Below, piece after piece: positions 44,794 to 53,818 of a stretch of DNA of 64,000 nucleotides. The notes beneath the pieces are model-generated. The model had not been told where the DNA came from. It did not search any database and saw only the letters and a list, made by a program, of their open reading frames with translations. The position numbers were made by a program, and so were the translations under genes. Numbering within the stretch: position 1 is the first letter of the stretch; every line of letters starts with the position of its first letter. Origin of the DNA: a marine gamma proteobacterium HTCC2089 (lineage in GTDB: Bacteria > Pseudomonadota > Gammaproteobacteria > Pseudomonadales > Azotimanducaceae); the NCBI GenBank assembly GCA_905182905.1, contig CAJJDH010000002.1, forward strand, positions 1-64,000, written 5' to 3'.

Positions 44794-46116
44794 TTATTCA
44801 CCACCTGACTGATCAGCTTGCAAAAAGTCCAAAGCTAATTGAGTCATAGCACTAACCCCGGGCTTTAGCGCACCCTCATCCACATAAAAGTAAGGAGAGT
44901 GATTAGGAATAGCCTTCTCGCTAGGCACGTCTAAGGGGCGTGCGCCAATAAAGAAAAAGAAGCCCGGCACCTGTTCTTGGAAAAATGAAAAATCTTCAGC
45001 ACCCGTGACTAAAGGCGGTTCGTAAACATTAGTTGCGCCATAAACCTTGTCTAAAGTCGGCCCAAGCAGCGCGGTTAATTCAGAGTCGTTATAGGTTACT
45101 GGCACACCGGGATCAATTTCCACCGTCGCTTGCGCGCCCTGAGACTCAGCGATGTTAGAAACAATACGCCTAATCTTCTCGTGCACCGCCAACCGAATAT
45201 TCGGATCGAAGGTACGGATGGTACCGCTCATGGAAGCAGTCTCTGGCACAATATTGTTCCGCACACCGGCTTGGAAATTACCCACAGTAACTACGACAGG
45301 ATGTTGGGTGATATCAATCTGGCGACTGACAATAGTTTGCAGTGCATTAACAATTTGCGCGCCAACGACAATAGGATCAACCCCAGCCCAAGGACGAGCG
45401 CCGTGAGTCTGCGAACCCTTAACCTCAATATCAAACCGCTGGGCGCTCGCCATAAACCCTTTGCTGCGATAAGTAGCCGTACCCACCGCGCTACCCTGAG
45501 AAATATGCAAACCAATCACCGCGTCCACAGCAGGGTTGTTTAGTGCTCCTTCGGCAATCATCATCTTTGCACCACCGTCCTCGCCCCTTGGTGGACCTTC
45601 CTCAGCAGGCTGAAAAATAAATTTAACAGTACCCGGCAGATCTTCACGCACAGCAGCCAAGGCTTGGGCAGCCCCCATTAAAATAGCCACGTGGTTGTCG
45701 TGACCACAAGCATGCATAACGCCTACTTCACGCCCCTCGTATTCACCCAGCTGCTTAGACGCATAGGGCAGACCGGTTTTCTCCACCACAGGCAACCCAT
45801 CCATATCTGCTCTAAGCGCCACAACAGGCCCAGGTTTGCCACCGCGCAAGGTTGCCACCACGCCGGTATGGGCTACACCGGTTTGCACTTGCATACCCAG
45901 ACCGCGCAAATGCTCGGCAACCAATTTGCTGGTACGAAACTCGCGATTAGATAACTCAGGGTGCTGGTGAATATCACGCCGCCAACTGATCACATCGGCA
46001 GCCACAGCGTTCACCTCTTCAGCAAGCTGCGAGCGCAGAAGCTGATCTGATTCCGCCCAAACAAACGTTGTTAGAAGCAGCGGTAAAGCGAAAAATATTT
46101 TTGCTACAAATCTCAT
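44794..46116 (-). CDS. Periplasmic M20-family amidohydrolase (hippurate hydrolase-like)
   Basis: Metallopeptidase-family amidohydrolase of 440 aa with a signal peptide (MRFVAKIFFALPLLLTTFVW). The metal ligands lie in VVALRADMDGLP, VMHACGHDNHVAIL, FQPAEEGPPRGEDGGA and VTGAEDFSFF. The dimerisation domain (about 210-320) carries GSQTHGARPWAGVDP. This class removes acyl groups from amino acids, amides or small peptides; the exact substrate is open. Divergent from the repeat-bearing gene at 46317. Confidence 0.9.
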   Translation of the reverse strand: MRFVAKIFFALPLLLTTFVWAESDQLLRSQLAEEVNAVAADVISWRRDIHQHPELSNREFRTSKLVAEHLRGLGMQVQTGVAHTGVVATLRGGKPGPVVALRADMDGLPVVEKTGLPYASKQLGEYEGREVGVMHACGHDNHVAILMGAAQALAAVREDLPGTVKFIFQPAEEGPPRGEDGGAKMMIAEGALNNPAVDAVIGLHISQGSAVGTATYRSKGFMASAQRFDIEVKGSQTHGARPWAGVDPIVVGAQIVNALQTIVSRQIDITQHPVVVTVGNFQAGVRNNIVPETASMSGTIRTFDPNIRLAVHEKIRRIVSNIAESQGAQATVEIDPGVPVTYNDSELTALLGPTLDKVYGATNVYEPPLVTGAEDFSFFQEQVPGFFFFIGARPLDVPSEKAIPNHSPYFYVDEGALKPGVSAMTQLALDFLQADQSGGE

Positions 46117-46190
46117 AATACCCTCCCGTAAAACCCCGAGTTTAGCCCATATGTAGCCGGAGAAGAAAACTACACGCGCACCCCAACCTC

Positions 46191-46212
46191 AGCCCTAGCC
46201 CTAGCCCCAGCC
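46191..46212. repeat. Short AGCCCT hexamer repeat
   Basis: Three near-identical hexamers (AGCCCT, AGCCCT, AGCCCC) followed by AGCC lie in the divergent gap between the M20 gene and the repeat-bearing membrane protein gene. The tract is short. Confidence 0.6.
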
Positions 46213-46316
46213 AAATAAACCACCGGTCAACAAAATAATGCCATTAACGTAAGTCATATGCGGGGGAAGCAAAATTCAGCCCATGCTGGCGCCAATAACT
46301 AAGTTGGCACAGCACC

Positions 46317-47465
46317 ATGGCAGAAGACGAAGAAATATCACTAGGGCCCCAAAAAGCCGTGGATTTGTGGAAACAAGGCAGAGAAGTCTGGAATGCGTGG
46401 GTAGCAGAAAATCCAGTTGCGGATATTAGTTTTGCGGGAGTGGGCTTCAATCAATATCGAGGTTTAGACACTATCCCGCAAGATGAATGGCCCTTCGAAA
46501 GCTTTTGCTTCCCTACCGGCGAAAAAAATTTTGATTTCGCGACTTTCGGCAATGGCTATGTAAGCTTTTTCGGCGCGACTTTCGGCAACGGCGATGTCAG
46601 TTTTTCAGACACAACTTTCGGCGAGGGTGATGTAAGCTTTCATCACGCGACTTTCGGCCAGGGCCAAGTAGTTTTCCGAGGCATAAATTTCGGTAACGGA
46701 AACTTTATCTTTGATGCAGCAGATTTGGGTCAATGCAGCTATAACTTTGAGGACACTGTTTTTAAGGATAGGGCCAGTTTCGCTAACTTAAGAAAAGTTC
46801 ACGCGGCAAAATCCTTCAGCTTTCGCCATGCATCATTTGGCGGCGCTTTCACATTAAGTGGCAACGAAACTTTTGGCCGTGTGCCTGACCTTGTAGGCAC
46901 CAAGGCATCTCACCACATTTCTTTAGCAGGCCTGAAATGCCAATTCCCCACCGAACTCAATTCATCCGGATACAGGCGTGCACGAGACAGCGGAGATGCC
47001 GAACGCCTGCGTCGTCTTAAAGAGCTGGCTGAGCAAAACCGCGACTTTGAGGCAGCAATAGACTTTAAGGTTGAGGAAATGCGTGCTGCCAGATGGCGTA
47101 ACAAGCACGGTTTTACTTCAGTCTTTGTGGAGGGTTTGTTCTACCTTGTCAGTGATTATGGTCGCAGCCTTGTTAGACCAATCGTTGGCTTAGGCAGTGT
47201 ATGGGTAGGGTTCGCCATGTTGTACGTAATCGCTGGCAAACGCGCCTTTGATTGCCAAGCAGTGGGGGCTGGGCTTTCTTTTTCTTGGGGCCAAATGTTT
47301 ATCTATGTCCCCACTAGTAAAAACGCTCGAGAAGAGGGCATGCAAGCACTATTTTCTAGCCCTCATTCAGATTGGCTATTCGTTGCCACCTTTAGCCAAA
47401 GCCTTTTGAGTCTTGTTCTGTTGTTCCAAGTGGGCCTTGTGCTGCGCAACCGCTTCAAGCTCTAG
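46317..47465 (+). CDS. Pentapeptide-repeat-like protein with C-terminal membrane domain
   Basis: Protein of 382 aa in three parts. Residues 1-74 are soluble. Residues 75-134 hold five 12-residue repeats with consensus ATFGxGxVSFxx, followed by a degenerate stretch to about 190; the spacing and phenylalanines suggest a pentapeptide-repeat-type beta-helix. Residues 205-260 are a charged helix (RRLKELAEQNRDFEAAIDF), then two transmembrane segments (about 287-307 and 357-376), typical of proteins joining pentapeptide repeats to an ion-channel-like domain. Function unknown. It overlaps no neighbour and has no clear partner. Confidence 0.75.
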   Translation: MAEDEEISLGPQKAVDLWKQGREVWNAWVAENPVADISFAGVGFNQYRGLDTIPQDEWPFESFCFPTGEKNFDFATFGNGYVSFFGATFGNGDVSFSDTTFGEGDVSFHHATFGQGQVVFRGINFGNGNFIFDAADLGQCSYNFEDTVFKDRASFANLRKVHAAKSFSFRHASFGGAFTLSGNETFGRVPDLVGTKASHHISLAGLKCQFPTELNSSGYRRARDSGDAERLRRLKELAEQNRDFEAAIDFKVEEMRAARWRNKHGFTSVFVEGLFYLVSDYGRSLVRPIVGLGSVWVGFAMLYVIAGKRAFDCQAVGAGLSFSWGQMFIYVPTSKNAREEGMQALFSSPHSDWLFVATFSQSLLSLVLLFQVGLVLRNRFKL

Positions 47466-47470
47466 TGTGC

Positions 47471-47764
47471 TTACACATCAGTACCAGATGGCTCCTCGTA
47501 CCCCAACCTGTCCTGCAATTGAATAACAAAATACTCATAACTCTGGGTTAAATCTGCCAAATCAAATTCTTCTGCAATGTCACAACGCTGGCCAAATTCC
47601 AGCAAAAACCGGAAGGCCTGTATCAACACCCACTCTTGGGTAAATGTGCCGCCGCATATTTGCCGATAAAAGTCGTCGCTTAAAGTCACCCGATGAATAC
47701 TCTCTGCGCTGCCTTCCAGCACAACCTCGTAGACATTCACAGCTACCATATTCACACTGATCAC
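47471..47764 (-). CDS. Hypothetical protein
   Basis: Protein of 97 aa, or 92 from a second Met (VAVNVYEVVLEG). It is acidic, without signal peptide or membrane helix. It has the pattern of short conserved proteins with a helix-rich C-terminus (DLTQSYEYFVIQLQDRLGYEE). It ends 5 bp from the convergent repeat-bearing gene and is divergent from the thioesterase gene 39 bp away. No family recognised. Confidence 0.6.
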   Translation of the reverse strand: MISVNMVAVNVYEVVLEGSAESIHRVTLSDDFYRQICGGTFTQEWVLIQAFRFLLEFGQRCDIAEEFDLADLTQSYEYFVIQLQDRLGYEEPSGTDV

Positions 47765-47803
47765 TTAATGCTCCCACTTGCACAGACTACAGAAGAATAA
47801 ACT

Positions 47804-48259
47804 ATGACCGACATGGATGCCCTTTGCCAAAACCTTGAAGCCATTTGGCATGAACAAATACCCCTTTCCAAAGCCATGACTATGAAAATTGAGCGTTTTG
47901 CAGATCATGTGCTTACTACCCATGCAGGCCTTGGGCCTAATGTTAATGTGCATGGCACCGCTTTTGCGGGCAGTCTTTACGCCATTCAAGCCCTCACCGG
48001 CTGGGGCATGATGCACCTACAGCTACAGTTAAATAAATTGGACGCATCCATTGTTATCGCCAACGGTCAAATCGACTACGCCAAACCCGTGGCAGAAGAT
48101 ATTAAGGTGAGCTGTAGTTTTGGCGAACATTTACAAGAGTTTGAAAAACTCAAAAGCACTGGCAAGGGCCGCTTTGCGTTAAATACGAAAGTGCACTTGG
48201 CAGATGGTACCGAAGCTGGCGGTTTTTCTGGGCTTTACGCCGTGCGCTTAAACCGCTGA
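47804..48259 (+). CDS. YiiD C-terminal-type hotdog thioesterase
   Basis: Protein of 151 aa matching the thioesterase domain found at the C-terminus of E. coli YiiD. The hotdog helix lies in VNVHGTAFAGSLYAIQALTGW and beta strands in IVIANGQIDYAKPVAEDIKV. A CoA-ester substrate is likely but unknown. It overlaps the convergent membrane-protein gene by 25 bp. Confidence 0.85.
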   Translation: MTDMDALCQNLEAIWHEQIPLSKAMTMKIERFADHVLTTHAGLGPNVNVHGTAFAGSLYAIQALTGWGMMHLQLQLNKLDASIVIANGQIDYAKPVAEDIKVSCSFGEHLQEFEKLKSTGKGRFALNTKVHLADGTEAGGFSGLYAVRLNR

Positions 48260-48879
48260 GTCACACGCACGGCAATACGCAGCGAAACCGCAACTAAACC
48301 GGCGGCCACAATACCTATATAGAGAACGTTACTTTCAGTCAGCAGCACACCAATAAAAGTATTCATGAAAATCAGCCACACATAGTAAATGCTAAAGGTG
48401 TGCAAGCGCCCCCACCAAATACCTAGGACCCGCTGGGAAGTATTGTTACTGGTTAAAGCCATCACCCAAGTCAGAAAAAACGCTAGGCCGCCGCCAATAA
48501 TTGTCACCAGCTCTAACGCCTGGCCACTGTTTTGTACGAACGCAACCACGTAGCCAAAGTGCACCGTATGCACAAAGGCCATGGACAAGCCAATATAGCG
48601 TCGATGGCGCAACAGCTCACCACCCATGCCGGTCAGTTGCCTAATTGGGCGAGCAATCATTGCTAACAACAAAAGAAAAAAGGCAATTCGCGCAGTGACC
48701 CGCAACATGTAGCCAATATGATCTGCCGCCGAAACATCAGCAAATGCCAGACCCAAAGCTTTGTCCTGAAAGAAAATACTCAGCCCAAGGGCAATAAGTG
48801 TAAGCGTAAAAATTATGTTCCGACCAAACGCACTGGACCACCCATACAAGTGGCTATCGTCTCGGTAATGCAGCTTCAT
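48235..48879 (-). CDS. Ferric-reductase-like transmembrane protein
   Basis: Integral membrane protein of 214 aa with six hydrophobic segments, of the ferric-reductase/MsrQ-like heme b family. Histidines in RRYIGLSMAFVHTVHFGY and GRLHTFSIYYVW are candidates for axial heme ligands on adjacent helices. No MsrP reductase gene is nearby, so it is not clearly MsrQ. It overlaps the next gene upstream by 26 bp, implying linked expression. Confidence 0.75.
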   Translation of the reverse strand: MKLHYRDDSHLYGWSSAFGRNIIFTLTLIALGLSIFFQDKALGLAFADVSAADHIGYMLRVTARIAFFLLLLAMIARPIRQLTGMGGELLRHRRYIGLSMAFVHTVHFGYVVAFVQNSGQALELVTIIGGGLAFFLTWVMALTSNNTSQRVLGIWWGRLHTFSIYYVWLIFMNTFIGVLLTESNVLYIGIVAAGLVAVSLRIAVRVTQRFKRTA

Positions 48880-49240
48880 TGTCAGTCCCCTTCCCAGATC
48901 TAAACGAAAGTGTACTCACAAGATCACGCTGTGCAATAGCCACACCGTTCTTACGGGCTGGGTTAAATTTCCAGCTTTTTATCGCGTCTAAGGCCGCTTG
49001 GTCGAATATTTTGCCTAACGAGCTTTGTATAACAACCGCATTGATAACGCTGCCTTGTTCAGTAATGTCGTAGCGAACCTTTACTTCGCCCTGAATGCCT
49101 TGGGCCTTAGCTTGAACTGGGTAAACTGGTGCCGCGCCGCTAACAAGTTGGAATGGCCGGTCTTGGCTAGCGCAGCCTGCAAATAAAACTGCGGTGAATA
49201 ACCACACAAACCGCCTGGCGAATTTAGTTGTTATATTCAT
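48854..49240 (-). CDS. TonB C-terminal-domain lipoprotein
   Basis: Protein of 128 aa. Residues 1-22 are a lipoprotein signal with lipobox FAGC; then a TonB C-terminal domain covers about residues 33-120 (YPVQAKAQGIQGEVKVRYDI, VIQSSLGKIFDQAALDAIKSW). It lacks the proline-rich span and the uncleaved membrane anchor of true TonB. It may sit in the inner or outer membrane and act as a partial or alternative energy transducer or a structural lipoprotein. The overlap with the membrane protein gene at 48235 hints at a common unit. Confidence 0.75.
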   Translation of the reverse strand: MNITTKFARRFVWLFTAVLFAGCASQDRPFQLVSGAAPVYPVQAKAQGIQGEVKVRYDITEQGSVINAVVIQSSLGKIFDQAALDAIKSWKFNPARKNGVAIAQRDLVSTLSFRSGKGTDNEAALPRR

Positions 49241-49295
49241 TACTGCGTTATTCCAGCTCGGGTTGGTTAAATGGGCGTAAGCTGCGGTTACTCGG

Positions 49296-50084
49296 CTATG
49301 CGGTAATTAAAAATTGTCTGTCTGAATCAGCCGCCAATTCGCTTTCACCAGTACGGTGGTGCATAACCGCGCCGTCAGGGGCGTACTGCAAAATATATGC
49401 TTTACGCGTACTAGTGGTTAAGTTGGGACCTGTACGGTGGGGGGTTAGACTAGAAAATACCGCTATGGAGCCTGCCCGTAATGGCATCGCCCGGGCATTC
49501 TCTGGACTTTGCTCCAAGCACTGAAAGCCCACATCTGCCCACCAATGATTAAGCGTTCCCAACTTATGTAACCCCGGTGCAATCCAAGGGCAGCCGTTCT
49601 CTGCAGTAGCATCGTTCAGAGCAATCCAACAGGTTAAGTACTGTTGGGGCTGAACATAGGTATAACCATTGTCCTGGTGCCACGGAAACTCCGTTGGCGT
49701 ACCCGGGCGCTTATAGACAATTTGGTCCCAATACAAACGCACCGTTGGTCCAATCAGGTCAGCCACCAAACCCTGCATTACTGTGTGGTTTGCCAAGGCT
49801 TTGGCTTGTGGCGATTGCAGTACCGTATGGGCGCGAAAGACAATTTCATCATGCTTGGCTATGGCGATTTCATTCGGATCAACATGTTCTAGCAGCGCAT
49901 TTTTCTCTGCCTCCAAAGGATCAAGTTCTGCCAAAAGTGCGCTGAGTTCCCCAGCGTTAAACGCATCGTGGAAAATAAATCCGCCCTGCTCTTCATAGGC
50001 CAAAGCTTGAGCGGACGTAATGCAACTGAACGGACCAGTGGGCTGGTGCCAACTAAAATTCTGATTAAGCGGATGTAACTTCAT
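49296..50084 (-). CDS. Phytanoyl-CoA dioxygenase family protein
   Basis: Fe(II)/2-oxoglutarate-dependent oxygenase of 262 aa. The iron triad is His136 and Asp138 in PWHQDNGYTY and His216 in SLTPHRTGPN, with an Arg for 2-oxoglutarate a few residues later. Members hydroxylate varied small molecules; no substrate can be assigned. Cytoplasmic. Divergent from the DUF2970 gene. Confidence 0.88.
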   Translation of the reverse strand: MKLHPLNQNFSWHQPTGPFSCITSAQALAYEEQGGFIFHDAFNAGELSALLAELDPLEAEKNALLEHVDPNEIAIAKHDEIVFRAHTVLQSPQAKALANHTVMQGLVADLIGPTVRLYWDQIVYKRPGTPTEFPWHQDNGYTYVQPQQYLTCWIALNDATAENGCPWIAPGLHKLGTLNHWWADVGFQCLEQSPENARAMPLRAGSIAVFSSLTPHRTGPNLTTSTRKAYILQYAPDGAVMHHRTGESELAADSDRQFLITA

Positions 50085-50200
50085 CGTTTAAGCATCGCAT
50101 TATGCCGGTGGTCAAACAATGCTTGTGAATATCTACTAGAATGCCAAAGTGACACAGCTAGAAGTATTTTTGCGGACACTCCGGCAGAAGCTCTTGCAAG

Positions 50201-50224
50201 AACTTCGGCAAAAACTTCGGCAAA
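50201..50224. repeat. 12-bp tandem duplication in the leader of the DUF2970 gene
   Basis: Two perfect copies of AACTTCGGCAAA lie end to end about 60 bp upstream of the DUF2970 start, in a leader that also has the complementary words CTCTTGC (50191) and GCAAGAG (50243). The function is not evident. Confidence 0.6.
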
Positions 50225-50284
50225 AATAGCAGCCCTGCGATAGCAAGAGTTAGAGCTAATTGATAACAACTGTATTGAAATAAT

Positions 50285-50554
50285 ATGAATGAAGAACAGC
50301 AGCCTACAGCCGCAGATCAGGTAGAAGAGACAAGCGCAAATGGTAGTGATGAAGAACTTCCACCGCTGACCTTTTGGCAAATGCTTGGCAGCGCCCTGTC
50401 TGCTGCCGTGGGAGTTCAGTCCAGCAAAAATCGAGAACGTGATTTTGCCCGTGGCAAAGCCAGTCATTTCATAATGATTGGTGTGGGTTTTACCGCAGTT
50501 TTTGTTGTAATTATGGCCACGTTAGTCAGCTTCATACTTAGCCAGGTGACTTAA
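50285..50554 (+). CDS. DUF2970 small membrane protein
   Basis: Protein of 89 aa of the DUF2970 family, common in gamma- and betaproteobacteria. An acidic N-terminus (about 1-27) precedes FWQMLGSALSAAVGVQS, a basic stretch (NRERDFARGKASHF) and one transmembrane helix (about 62-85). Function of the family is unknown. It is convergent with the kinase gene. Confidence 0.85.
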   Translation: MNEEQQPTAADQVEETSANGSDEELPPLTFWQMLGSALSAAVGVQSSKNRERDFARGKASHFIMIGVGFTAVFVVIMATLVSFILSQVT

Positions 50555-50572
50555 ATTCACCTAAAAAGTAAC

Positions 50573-51604
50573 CTAAGTAATACCCGCGCCCAGTCGTTTA
50601 ACCACTTCTTCCATCAGTTTGTGCTGTTGGCGAAATTGCTGCATCAGCGCAAATTGTTGCTCCGCTCGTTGCAGATTTTCGCCTTCATGTTGCGTACGAA
50701 AGTAAACGTCGCCCATTAGATGATCGGTTAAAAATCTCAGACCCAACATGCCGGCAATATGCCCAGGTGCATCCACCATGTTTTGCACCACGCGCTCTGT
50801 CACCGGCCTACCAAGGCCCGCCAAATACCCCTCAGCGGCACAGGCAAAATCTTGCACATCAACTGCGCCACGACTAAAAGCGATTGAACGTGTTAAATCG
50901 CCAAAGTCCAATGCCCAGTGACCATACATAGTGGTATCTAAGTCGATGATCGAGGTCACCGCACTGCCTTGAAGGTTAAAGAGCAGGTTATTGACCTTAC
51001 AGTCAGCATGGATATGAGCGTTGGGTTCAGCAAAGTCCGACCCTTGATCACGCAATTGGTCAATTGAGGACAGCAGAACTTTTGCCGCAGAATTTGCAAC
51101 TAAGTCGAACTGTTGTAAATAATGATCCATTTTCAAAAACCCAATTATGCTTTCCTGCAAATGCTCGCCAGGCAAGCTGGCTAGGGCTTTTTGATAGTCT
51201 GCAAAGGCTCTTGCACTTAAAACTATCTGATTTTGATTCTGCAAATTCTGAAAAACTTTGCTATTTCCAAGGTATTGCCATATTCGCCAAAAGCCACTTT
51301 CTGCCGCGCAATAAAGCTCGCCGTGTTTATTAGGCTGCAACCGCGGTACGCGATAGCGGCTACAAAAATCTTCATCTCGCGCTAAGTGTTCGGTGATGCG
51401 TAAAGTTTGCTCATGGACTAAAAGGGGATCAACAAAGACACTTTCACTCACCCGCTGCAATACAAACCTAGAGTTATCAGATACGCGGGTGAGCAAAAAA
51501 GTATGGTGGATATGACCGTTGCCCAAGGGCGCTAAAGAGACTTTATCAAACCACTGGTAAGACACTGCATAGGCCTGTTGCAGCACTAGGTCATGATCGG
51601 TCAT
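50573..51604 (-). CDS. N-acetylhexosamine 1-kinase-like phosphotransferase
   Basis: APH-fold sugar kinase of 343 aa. The catalytic loop is HADCKVNNLLF and the metal motif IIDLDTTMYGHWALDFGD; the IDLDT-x-M-x-G and DFGD words are those of NahK-type kinases, which phosphorylate GlcNAc or GalNAc at C1. The ATG follows the stop of the GH20 hexosaminidase without a gap, so the two are co-translated. Together they would release and phosphorylate N-acetylhexosamine. Activity towards another amino-sugar is possible. Confidence 0.78.
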   Translation of the reverse strand: MTDHDLVLQQAYAVSYQWFDKVSLAPLGNGHIHHTFLLTRVSDNSRFVLQRVSESVFVDPLLVHEQTLRITEHLARDEDFCSRYRVPRLQPNKHGELYCAAESGFWRIWQYLGNSKVFQNLQNQNQIVLSARAFADYQKALASLPGEHLQESIIGFLKMDHYLQQFDLVANSAAKVLLSSIDQLRDQGSDFAEPNAHIHADCKVNNLLFNLQGSAVTSIIDLDTTMYGHWALDFGDLTRSIAFSRGAVDVQDFACAAEGYLAGLGRPVTERVVQNMVDAPGHIAGMLGLRFLTDHLMGDVYFRTQHEGENLQRAEQQFALMQQFRQQHKLMEEVVKRLGAGIT

Positions 51605-53569
51605 TTACGTGGCCGACTGAGTAGCGTGCTTGAGGTGATCCAGAAAATATGGAATCACTGCAACAATAAACTCGCCCTGAGGTTGGTATAAGTCTATTAA
51701 CTGAGTCTCACAGTGTTGGGCGCTTATCTGGTCACTAAGAAACGCCAACATCAGGTCACAGGCTTGGGACAAGTTGGCTATTGCCGCCTGCCCTTCTTCA
51801 GGCCAAGGTTTGTTCTCGCCATGACCGTCAATACAGGCCTTAAGGTGAGTAATACTAGTTGTATCCAAGGCCTTACCAAGACGCCGCGCGGCCATGCTCT
51901 CAGGCAGCAGAAAATCGATCACTCTATTAAGTGGCGTGTGTACACCATAGGGTCGTGCTTGAGGCATTTCCGTACCGGACAGTCTGGCCCGCAAAGCTTG
52001 GTCACCCAACAGTCGGCCATACCATTTCACAGACTCTAAATGGCCAAGCACAAATACTTGAGTTGCTGAGTAACCTAATTTCTCCAGCGCCTGATTTTGG
52101 CACTGCTCTGGATCATTCGCCAAGGCTCGCCAGCTAGCATTGAGTCGTCTATACAGATCCGCCACCTGATCCTGAGATATAGGCCGCTCAATATTCGACC
52201 AAAATACTTCTGCCACCGCCGGCAGGCGGCTCCACAAGCGCGGCATTAGGGATTGCGAATCTACTAGCTCTGCCCACAGGCAGGCTTCGCCCCCCAATAC
52301 CTTAGCCTCGGTTTGGTTGGCATCTAATGTTATTGCGCCCTCTCGCCATTGCTGGGTCCACGCTAAGGCTTTGGCAACATGCTGCAAGCGTATGTCTTGG
52401 CCCAACTGATCTTCCATTGCTAACAGTTCTGCTTGGTCGCCTTCTGGATCAAAGCCATAATGCATATCTGCGGGAAAAAACAGATCGAGATAAAAGGGCG
52501 CAGACACTATGCAGTCTCTATTAAGAGCCAAAGCGCGATCACGGGTACTCATACCACGCCAATTTTGTATCACGCAATTGGGCACATCTGGATGGAGTAC
52601 CTCGTCCCAGCCGATTACTTGCCTACCAAGAGTCTGCAAAATTTTGCATAGCCGTTGCAAAAAGTAATTCTGCAGGCCGCGCACATCACCAAGTTGGTGA
52701 GCGGCTATAAAGGCCGTGGCTTGTGCATTGTCTGACCACCAAGAAGGATTTACCTCATCACCACCTACATGCACAAAGTCATCGGGGAAAATCTCTACTA
52801 CTTCGGCAAAGATTTCTGCCAACCCTGCATACACCCCCTCATCGGTTGGGTTCAGGCAAGCTTTATGCACGCCAAAGCGGTCGCTGGGCTGTACCTCATA
52901 CATACCCCACTCAGGGTATGCTGTAAGCCAGTGGGTAACATGACCGGGCACATCTATCTCTGGAACTATGCGCACGCCTCGGTCCGCAGCGTAGGCCACC
53001 AACTCCAATAACTGCTGCTTTGAGTAATGTTCGTCGCTGGGCAGTAATGGTCTAGCCGCACTAGGCAGACGGTAGGCTTGGTCATCACTGAAATGAATAT
53101 GCAGTACATTCATTTTCAAACCCGCTAGGCCATCTACAACCGCAAACAAATCTTCAATAGGCAAAAAATGCCTAGCCACGTCTATTAACAGGCCGCGCCA
53201 ATGAAAACGCGGTGTATCTTCAATATTCAAGCCAAGAAACAACTCGTCCGCGAAAACTAGCTGGTGCACGGTGGCAATACCGCGCAATGCACCCCAAGTG
53301 GTTTGGGCGGCGATATGAATACCAGTTTCGCGGATAACAATACTATGTGACTCGTCCATCTTTACAGGTGGCGCAGACTGCTGGGGTTGCACAATAGACA
53401 GTGTTACCGGCCCGCAGTTGCTCTGGGCTAACAGCCCGTTACTGTAACTTGCGACTCTGGCGTCCACCGGCCCTTGCCAATGCAAAGCATAGGTGGTTGG
53501 CGGCACCTTGCCGTCACCACGAAGAAGTAACTGATTAGGCGCAGGTAAAAGCGAAATAGATTCAAACAT
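51605..53569 (-). CDS. GH20 beta-N-acetylhexosaminidase
   Basis: Family 20 glycosidase of 654 aa removing terminal beta-linked GlcNAc/GalNAc by substrate-assisted catalysis. An N-terminal GH20b domain (about 1-117) leads to a TIM barrel with WRGLLIDVARHF, HIHFSDDQAYRLP, and VHVGGDEVNPSWW, where Asp271-Glu272 are the catalytic pair. No signal peptide is visible, so the enzyme is probably cytoplasmic and acts on imported chito-oligosaccharides or recycled wall fragments. It is the first gene of an operon with the NahK-like kinase. Confidence 0.93.
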   Translation of the reverse strand: MFESISLLPAPNQLLLRGDGKVPPTTYALHWQGPVDARVASYSNGLLAQSNCGPVTLSIVQPQQSAPPVKMDESHSIVIRETGIHIAAQTTWGALRGIATVHQLVFADELFLGLNIEDTPRFHWRGLLIDVARHFLPIEDLFAVVDGLAGLKMNVLHIHFSDDQAYRLPSAARPLLPSDEHYSKQQLLELVAYAADRGVRIVPEIDVPGHVTHWLTAYPEWGMYEVQPSDRFGVHKACLNPTDEGVYAGLAEIFAEVVEIFPDDFVHVGGDEVNPSWWSDNAQATAFIAAHQLGDVRGLQNYFLQRLCKILQTLGRQVIGWDEVLHPDVPNCVIQNWRGMSTRDRALALNRDCIVSAPFYLDLFFPADMHYGFDPEGDQAELLAMEDQLGQDIRLQHVAKALAWTQQWREGAITLDANQTEAKVLGGEACLWAELVDSQSLMPRLWSRLPAVAEVFWSNIERPISQDQVADLYRRLNASWRALANDPEQCQNQALEKLGYSATQVFVLGHLESVKWYGRLLGDQALRARLSGTEMPQARPYGVHTPLNRVIDFLLPESMAARRLGKALDTTSITHLKACIDGHGENKPWPEEGQAAIANLSQACDLMLAFLSDQISAQHCETQLIDLYQPQGEFIVAVIPYFLDHLKHATQSAT

Positions 53570-53818
53570 TGTTCAATGATAAGCCTTTAATCTAGCAAAC
53601 CGCACTAAGCAGAAATAAATTACTTGCACGCAAAAATGTCACATTAGACCTCAGCATTCCTATACGTTGGTAGCGCGCGCCGGTAATATGCGCGGGAGAA
53701 TTACTAGCCGGACCCTAAAGTTCGTCAAGACCTATCATCCCGCATTGAGTACTAGCGGAACTAATAGCCAGATGCTGCAAAACTGCCGCATACAAACGGA
53801 ACACAAGAAGAAATTTCT

